DNA of 16,820 nt from RGIG9041 sp045593905 (GTDB taxonomy: Bacteria > Bacillota > Clostridia > Oscillospirales > QAKW01), in contig JAZNXL010000044.1 of the NCBI GenBank assembly GCA_045593905.1, forward strand, positions 1 to 16,820. Reading direction: 5' to 3'. Shown one piece after another: positions 13,108 to 16,820 of this stretch. The notes under the pieces were generated by a model, which was given only the letters and a program-made list of their open reading frames with translations, was not told the origin of the DNA and did no database searches. Position 1 is the stretch's first letter, and each line of letters opens with the position of its first letter. The translations under genes were made by a program, and so were the position numbers.

Positions 13108-15642
13108 ATGAAATCAATTTCGCTTTTAGATAACTGGATGCTGTGCGACCAAGACATAAGCTTAAAACACTATGATTTTGAAAAGGTTTTAAATAATCAC
13201 AACGAATGGATGCAGATTAAGAGTTTGCCTTGTGACGTACATACACCGCTTATTGAGTGCAAAAGAATAGAAGAACCGCTCATAGCCGACAATAGTTTTA
13301 ACTGCTCATGGATAGAAGACAAAAGCTTTTGGTTTGTAAAAAAATTCAATCTTACACAACAACAGCTTTCGCCTCACGGAGTTGAGCTTTTTATTGAAAC
13401 GCTTGATATCCATGCTGACATTTTATTAAACGGACAGTTTGTTGCACACCACTCAAGCGCAATGTATCCGTTTGTAAAAAACGTAAGAAGCTTTTTAAAA
13501 GAAGGTGAAAACACATTAGTTATCCGTCTTACAACAGGTCTTGAGCAGGTATCCGACTCGGACATTGCTGAAGTTCGCGACTCGGTTGCGTGTGAATTCA
13601 GAAGACGTCGCGAGGGACGAGGTGACGACAGACGGTGCGCACTAAGAAAACCGCAATATGTTTTTGGTTGGGACCAGGCACCACGCCTTGCAACCTGTGC
13701 AATAGCGGGTGATGTACGTCTTGACATACTTGACGAGGCAGTAATTCGCGATATTTATTTTGAAACTCAAAAAATAGACAAACACGGCGCACATGTTCAG
13801 ATACAATTGGAAATTGAAAGCCGAAGACTCGTATCGGCATCCGAGTGCGACGTTGTATTAGAAGTTTCGTGCGACGGCAAATGTGTATATAGAACAACCG
13901 AAAATTATATGAGTCAGCCGGGAATTAATTTTAGAGAATACAGTTTTGTAATTAAAAACCCAAAACTCTGGTGGCCCAACGGCTACGGTGAGCAACACCT
14001 TTATACTATAAATGCGTATGTGAAAAACAATAACGGCGCAACCGACCAAAAACAACTTATAACAGGTGTGCGAACAGTTGAGCTTGACACCTCGGCAATT
14101 AATAAAACCGAACGCAATTATGCGTTTTTAGTAAACGGCGTAAGAATATATGCGCGCGGCTCTGACTTTATTTTTAGTGACTCTCTTTATGCAAGAATAC
14201 CCGACAGCTTACAAAAAAAGCTCATTACCGCCGCAAAAGATGCTAACTTTAATATGCTCAGGTTTTGGGACGGCAATGTTTATCAGTCGGACTATGTATA
14301 CGAGTTGTGTGATAGACTTGGCATTATGGTAATACAAAACTTTTGTTTTGCCTGCTCTGCTTACCCAGACCACCTTGATTGGTTTAGAAAAGAGGTCGAA
14401 AACGAAGCAAACTGTCAAATTAAAAGACTGCGCAATCATCCGTCACTTGCAATGTGGTACGGCAACGGCGAAAATTCGTCAATACTTACAGGTTACCTTG
14501 ACCGTAACTTTTTCAACCTTTACGACAGCGAGCAGTTTGGAGGCGGAACATATATTTACAACACCCTTTTACCAAACCTATGCCGAAAGCTTTGTAAAAA
14601 AATCGGATACCAATGCACAACACCGCTTGGTGACTATACCGACGGCGAGTGTGCCGAAAGAGGCGACCGCCACTACTATCCGTTTTTAAATACTGCACCC
14701 GAAAATCAGCAATACCGTATTTCAACCGAGTCTATAGACGCGCTAAAGTGCAAATTTATAACAGAATCTGGCATAATGGGACCGCCGTCAAAGAATTCGC
14801 TTATTAAGTATTGCGGCGGTGAGCATAATATAACCGACAAAAGCAGTATTTTTTTACACCATAAAAACACGTTTGAAAAGGATGCCGTTCGTGACGGAAT
14901 ATACAAGCATTACACAGGACAAAAACAACTTAGCCTTGACGAGTACTGTCTTTACGGTGGACTTTTTCAGGGTACAATGATTGGCTACGAAGCTGAACAT
15001 ATTCGTGTTCAACCGCATTGTGGCGGCTCGCTGTTTTGGGTACTTAACGACGGTTTTGGTGAAGTTGGCTTTAGTTTTATGGACCATTTTGGAAACCCTA
15101 AGCCCGTTTACTATTTTTTAAAACGCGCGTATGCTCCCAAAAAGCTGATACTTAAAAAATATGGTGACGATGTTTTGGTGTATTGTACCAACAATACACA
15201 TAACAAATGCAGTTTTAAACTCGAGTATGGATATACTGATTTTGCAGGAAACAAAACATCAAAAACAAAAAAGATTACTTTAAAGCCGCATACCGACCGA
15301 AAGGTTATTGCAAAAATAAGTTTGAACGGGTTTGATGTTACAAAAGGCGTTTTCTTTGCAAAAACAAATGACAGCGATATTATCCCGTCAACTCTTCACG
15401 CCTGTGATTTTTCGCTTTTGCAAATACCAAAAAAGGCAAACGTTTGGGTAGAGGACGTTAAATGTCGAAACGGCAAAACCGAGTTTACCGTTTGCACAAA
15501 TTATTTTGCACACGCCGTGTATTTTAACGCGGACGAGCAAACTATTTTTTCAGACCAGTATTTTGACCTACTGCCAAACGAAAAAAGAAAAATCGTTTGC
15601 TATGGCGAGTGTGATATTACTGCCGATTGCATTTTTTGTTAA
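13108..15642 (+). CDS. Glycoside hydrolase family 2, beta-mannosidase-like
   Basis: This 844-aa enzyme lacks a signal peptide, so it should act in the cytoplasm on imported oligosaccharides. An N-terminal jelly-roll domain (about 1-205) includes VELFIETLDIHADILLNGQ (92-110) and FGWDQ at 186-190, near the FGWDW motif of beta-mannosidases. An immunoglobulin-like domain follows with LWWPNGYGEQHLY (287-299). The TIM barrel (about 335-670) has FLVNGVRIYARGSDFI (340-355), NMLRFWDGN (382-390), IQNFCFACSAYP (409-420), a candidate acid/base E455 in WYGNGE and a candidate nucleophile E553 in ITESG. The C-terminal 170 residues are beta-rich accessory domains. Compared with typical members, the usual GNNE is GNGE, WGGG is WDGN and QDF is QNF, so the substrate may differ from plain beta-mannosides; exo-beta-glucosaminidase-like or other activities are possible. 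It is divergent from, and probably activated by, the AraC-type gene. Confidence 0.85.
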   Translation: MKSISLLDNWMLCDQDISLKHYDFEKVLNNHNEWMQIKSLPCDVHTPLIECKRIEEPLIADNSFNCSWIEDKSFWFVKKFNLTQQQLSPHGVELFIETLDIHADILLNGQFVAHHSSAMYPFVKNVRSFLKEGENTLVIRLTTGLEQVSDSDIAEVRDSVACEFRRRREGRGDDRRCALRKPQYVFGWDQAPRLATCAIAGDVRLDILDEAVIRDIYFETQKIDKHGAHVQIQLEIESRRLVSASECDVVLEVSCDGKCVYRTTENYMSQPGINFREYSFVIKNPKLWWPNGYGEQHLYTINAYVKNNNGATDQKQLITGVRTVELDTSAINKTERNYAFLVNGVRIYARGSDFIFSDSLYARIPDSLQKKLITAAKDANFNMLRFWDGNVYQSDYVYELCDRLGIMVIQNFCFACSAYPDHLDWFRKEVENEANCQIKRLRNHPSLAMWYGNGENSSILTGYLDRNFFNLYDSEQFGGGTYIYNTLLPNLCRKLCKKIGYQCTTPLGDYTDGECAERGDRHYYPFLNTAPENQQYRISTESIDALKCKFITESGIMGPPSKNSLIKYCGGEHNITDKSSIFLHHKNTFEKDAVRDGIYKHYTGQKQLSLDEYCLYGGLFQGTMIGYEAEHIRVQPHCGGSLFWVLNDGFGEVGFSFMDHFGNPKPVYYFLKRAYAPKKLILKKYGDDVLVYCTNNTHNKCSFKLEYGYTDFAGNKTSKTKKITLKPHTDRKVIAKISLNGFDVTKGVFFAKTNDSDIIPSTLHACDFSLLQIPKKANVWVEDVKCRNGKTEFTVCTNYFAHAVYFNADEQTIFSDQYFDLLPNEKRKIVCYGECDITADCIFC

Positions 15643-15644
15643 AA

Positions 15645-15677
15645 AAATGGCTGATAGCTTTCCGCTATCAGCCATTT
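15645..15677. terminator. Bidirectional terminator between the GH2 gene and rubrerythrin
   Basis: A perfect 14-bp stem (15645-15658 with 15664-15677) surrounds a 5-nt loop. On the minus strand it ends in a run of seven T, a strong terminator for the rubrerythrin gene that stops at 15685. On the plus strand it follows the GH2 stop by two bases and leads into GTCATTTTT, a weaker but usable T tract. Confidence 0.9.
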
Positions 15678-15684
15678 GTCATTT

Positions 15685-16224
15685 TTATTTGAAATAACGG
15701 TTGAGAAGTCCCTCAAATGCCTTACCATGTCTTGCCTCATCGCGAGCCATTTCGTGAACGGTGTCGTGAATTGCATCAAGACCGAGCTCTTTAGCGCGTT
15801 TTGCAAGGTCAGTTTTGCCTGCGGTCGCGCCGTTTTCAGCATCTACTCTCATCTCGAGGTTTTTCTTTGTGCTATCGGTTACAACCTCGCCTAAGAGCTC
15901 TGCAAACTTTGAAGCGTGTTCAGCTTCTTCGTAAGCTGCTTTTTCCCAGTAAAGACCGATTTCGGGATAGCCCTCGCGGTGAGCAACTCTTGCCATTGCA
16001 AGATACATACCAACCTCGGTGCACTCGCCCATAAAGTTAGCTCTGAGGTCTGCTTTGATGTCTTCGGGAGCATCAGCAGCAACGCCTACAATGTGCTCGG
16101 CAGCCCAAGTTTTGTTGGTTAACTCTTCAAACTTGTCAGCGCCTACTTTACATACGGGGCACTTTTCGGGTGCAGAGTCGCCTTCGTGAACATATCCACA
16201 TACTTTACATACAAACTTTTTCAT
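15685..16224 (-). CDS. Rubrerythrin with N-terminal rubredoxin domain (reverse rubrerythrin)
   Basis: The 179-aa protein reduces hydrogen peroxide in the cytoplasm of anaerobes. Residues 1-37 form a rubredoxin-like iron site with C6-x2-C9 and C22-x2-C25 (CKVCGY and CPVCK). Residues 40-179 form the ferritin-like diiron domain. E67 lies in a GECTE segment, E100-x2-H103 and E163-x2-H166 form the paired ExxH motifs, and E130 and E158 are further likely ligands. Classical rubrerythrins carry the rubredoxin part at the C-terminus; this reversed order is the type known from Clostridium, where it is a peroxide-induced, NADH-linked peroxidase working with a reductase. The gene lies 20 nt downstream of a PerR-type regulator with an AAGGAG site, so it is in its operon. 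No reductase partner is seen in the window. Confidence 0.93.
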   Translation of the reverse strand: MKKFVCKVCGYVHEGDSAPEKCPVCKVGADKFEELTNKTWAAEHIVGVAADAPEDIKADLRANFMGECTEVGMYLAMARVAHREGYPEIGLYWEKAAYEEAEHASKFAELLGEVVTDSTKKNLEMRVDAENGATAGKTDLAKRAKELGLDAIHDTVHEMARDEARHGKAFEGLLNRYFK

Positions 16225-16244
16225 AATAATATCTCCTTAAAATT

Positions 16245-16646
16245 TTAATTAATGCAATTTTTACAAACACCGCTGAAAAAAATGTCTTTGGTGTGTGTGC
16301 TAAAGCCGTTAAGGCCGTCGATTTCGAGGTTTGTTACGTCAAAATCGTAAATTTTTGAACAACAGGAACAAATGAAATGCCCGTGCATTTGCGTGTTACC
16401 GTCGTACCGTAGCCTGTCGCCGTCAACCGTGATTTGTTGTGCGAGTCCGTGCTCGGCAAGCTGGCCGAGGTTGTTATGCACAGTCGCGCGCGTTACACTG
16501 TTGTCTTTGCTGACAAGCGCTTGATATATCTCTTCGGCATCGGGGTGAGTTTTGTGCTCGATGAGGTATTTGTATACCCACACTCGTTGCGGTGTAACCC
16601 GTAGCCCATGCTCGCGGAGTGTTTTAGCAATAGCCTTGTTATCCAT
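16245..16646 (-). CDS. perR: PerR-type peroxide regulator (Fur family)
   Basis: The 133-aa protein is a Fur-family repressor. The N-terminal winged helix contains LRVTPQRVWVYKYLIEH (residues 15-31), and recognition-helix sequence VTRATVHNNLGQLAEHGL (51-68). The proposed metal-sensing residues H34, D82, H88, H90 and D101 align with the iron ligands H37, D85, H91, H93 and D104 of Bacillus PerR. The structural zinc cysteines are C93-x2-C96 and C128-x2-C131. The acidic residue at position 82 supports PerR rather than Fur or Zur. Peroxide oxidation of the iron ligands would release it from DNA. It heads an operon with rubrerythrin, and a near-perfect PerR box lies upstream, suggesting self-control. 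An AGGAGG site (16652-16657) is 5 nt before the ATG. One oddity is His in place of the usual Tyr in the VYNNL part of the recognition helix. Confidence 0.9.
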   Translation of the reverse strand: MDNKAIAKTLREHGLRVTPQRVWVYKYLIEHKTHPDAEEIYQALVSKDNSVTRATVHNNLGQLAEHGLAQQITVDGDRLRYDGNTQMHGHFICSCCSKIYDFDVTNLEIDGLNGFSTHTKDIFFSGVCKNCIN

Positions 16647-16668
16647 TCGCTCCTCCTTTCATGATTAT

Positions 16669-16697
16669 ATATTACACCATCATTTTTTATTTGTCAA
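16669..16697 (-). promoter_or_regulatory. Promoter of the perR-rubrerythrin operon
   Basis: On the minus strand a consensus TTGACA (16697-16692) is followed, after 17 nt, by TAATAT (16674-16669). The start would fall near 16662, giving a short leader with the AGGAGG ribosome site. A TATAAT (16669-16664) also exists but at 22 nt from the -35. The rubrerythrin gene has no promoter of its own in the 20-nt gap and probably uses this one. Confidence 0.75.
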
Positions 16698-16735
16698 TAT
16701 ATTTTATCAATTATTTTTTTAATTTTATTACTTTT

Positions 16736-16750
16736 TTATATTCATTATAA
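16736..16750. promoter_or_regulatory. PerR box (one mismatch to consensus)
   Basis: TTATATTCATTATAA at 16736-16750 matches the PerR consensus TTATAATNATTATAA in all but one of the 14 defined positions (T for A at position 6). It lies about 40-55 bp upstream of the -35 of the perR promoter. That distance is long for direct repression, so it may also serve a gene that begins beyond the right edge. Confidence 0.6.
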
Positions 16751-16820
16751 ATTATTTTGTTAAATATTGTGATTATGCGGTATTGATGTTTTTAATGTTT
16801 TGAGAGTTTTATAAAAAAAT
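16751..16820. other. AT-rich non-coding edge
   Basis: No gene start, hairpin or RNA was recognised in the last 70 bases. The composition resembles an upstream regulatory region, possibly of a divergent gene outside the window. Confidence 0.4.

Noticed and set aside
13374..13897. Two overlapping minus-strand open frames (117 and 99 aa) inside the GH2 gene
   Set aside because: The GH2 reading covers the region with clear family motifs; the minus frames have arginine/serine-rich shadow composition and no ribosome site evidence.
16661..16680. A second PerR box over the perR -10 region
   Set aside because: The AT-rich sequence has several mismatches to the consensus in any register.
1..16820. 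CRISPR array, insertion sequence, phage defence or toxin-antitoxin genes
   Set aside because: No spaced direct repeats, transposase, terminal repeats or relevant domains were seen on either strand.

Overview
The window looks like chromosomal DNA of a low-GC, Gram-positive anaerobe, most likely a gut-type member of the Clostridia (Bacillota). The reasons are an AT-rich composition, strong AGGAGG-type ribosome binding sites, short intrinsic terminators, a rubrerythrin with an N-terminal rubredoxin domain paired with a PerR-type regulator, and a TagA/MnaA pair of the kind used for cell-wall polymers. The genus cannot be read from the sequence. No RNA gene, insertion sequence, CRISPR array or broken gene was seen.

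Layout. (1) 1-141 (+) is the 3' end of serC, followed by a 15-bp-stem terminator that also faces the next operon. (2) 10587 down to 221 (-) is one tight ten-gene operon for a surface polysaccharide: Wzx-type flippase, GT32, GT2, hexapeptide acetyltransferase, GT4, GT2, GT4, Wzy-like polymerase/ligase, TagA-type ManNAc transferase and UDP-GlcNAc 2-epimerase. Gaps run from 0 to about 20 nt, with overlapping stop/start codons. (3) 11996-10769 (-) holds nadE (NAD+ synthase), a hairpin terminator, and a small PepSY lipoprotein. (4) 12927-12049 (-) is an AraC-family regulator, transcribed divergently from (5) 13108-15642 (+), a GH2 beta-mannosidase-like enzyme. (6) 16646-15685 (-) is a perR-rubrerythrin operon for peroxide defence, with a near-consensus PerR box upstream.

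How the genes work together. In the large operon the epimerase makes UDP-ManNAc and the TagA enzyme would add ManNAc to undecaprenyl-PP-GlcNAc. Five further glycosyltransferases and an acetyltransferase would extend and decorate the lipid-linked unit. The flippase would export it and the polymerase would join units outside the membrane. The initiating phosphoglycosyltransferase (TagO/WecA type), the chain-length regulator and the wall-attachment (LCP) enzyme are not in the window. The AraC regulator probably controls the GH2 gene and itself. PerR probably controls itself and the rubrerythrin.

Most interesting signals: a (TA)6 tract that fills most of the 17-nt spacer of the polysaccharide operon promoter, so changes in repeat number would alter spacing; unusual residues around the catalytic acid/base of the GH2 enzyme; a perfect inverted repeat bracketing the araC -10 element; a terminator that leaves no room for a promoter before the PepSY gene; and a long Asn/Gln-rich external loop in the polymerase. 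I did not find a system that is clearly new as a whole.
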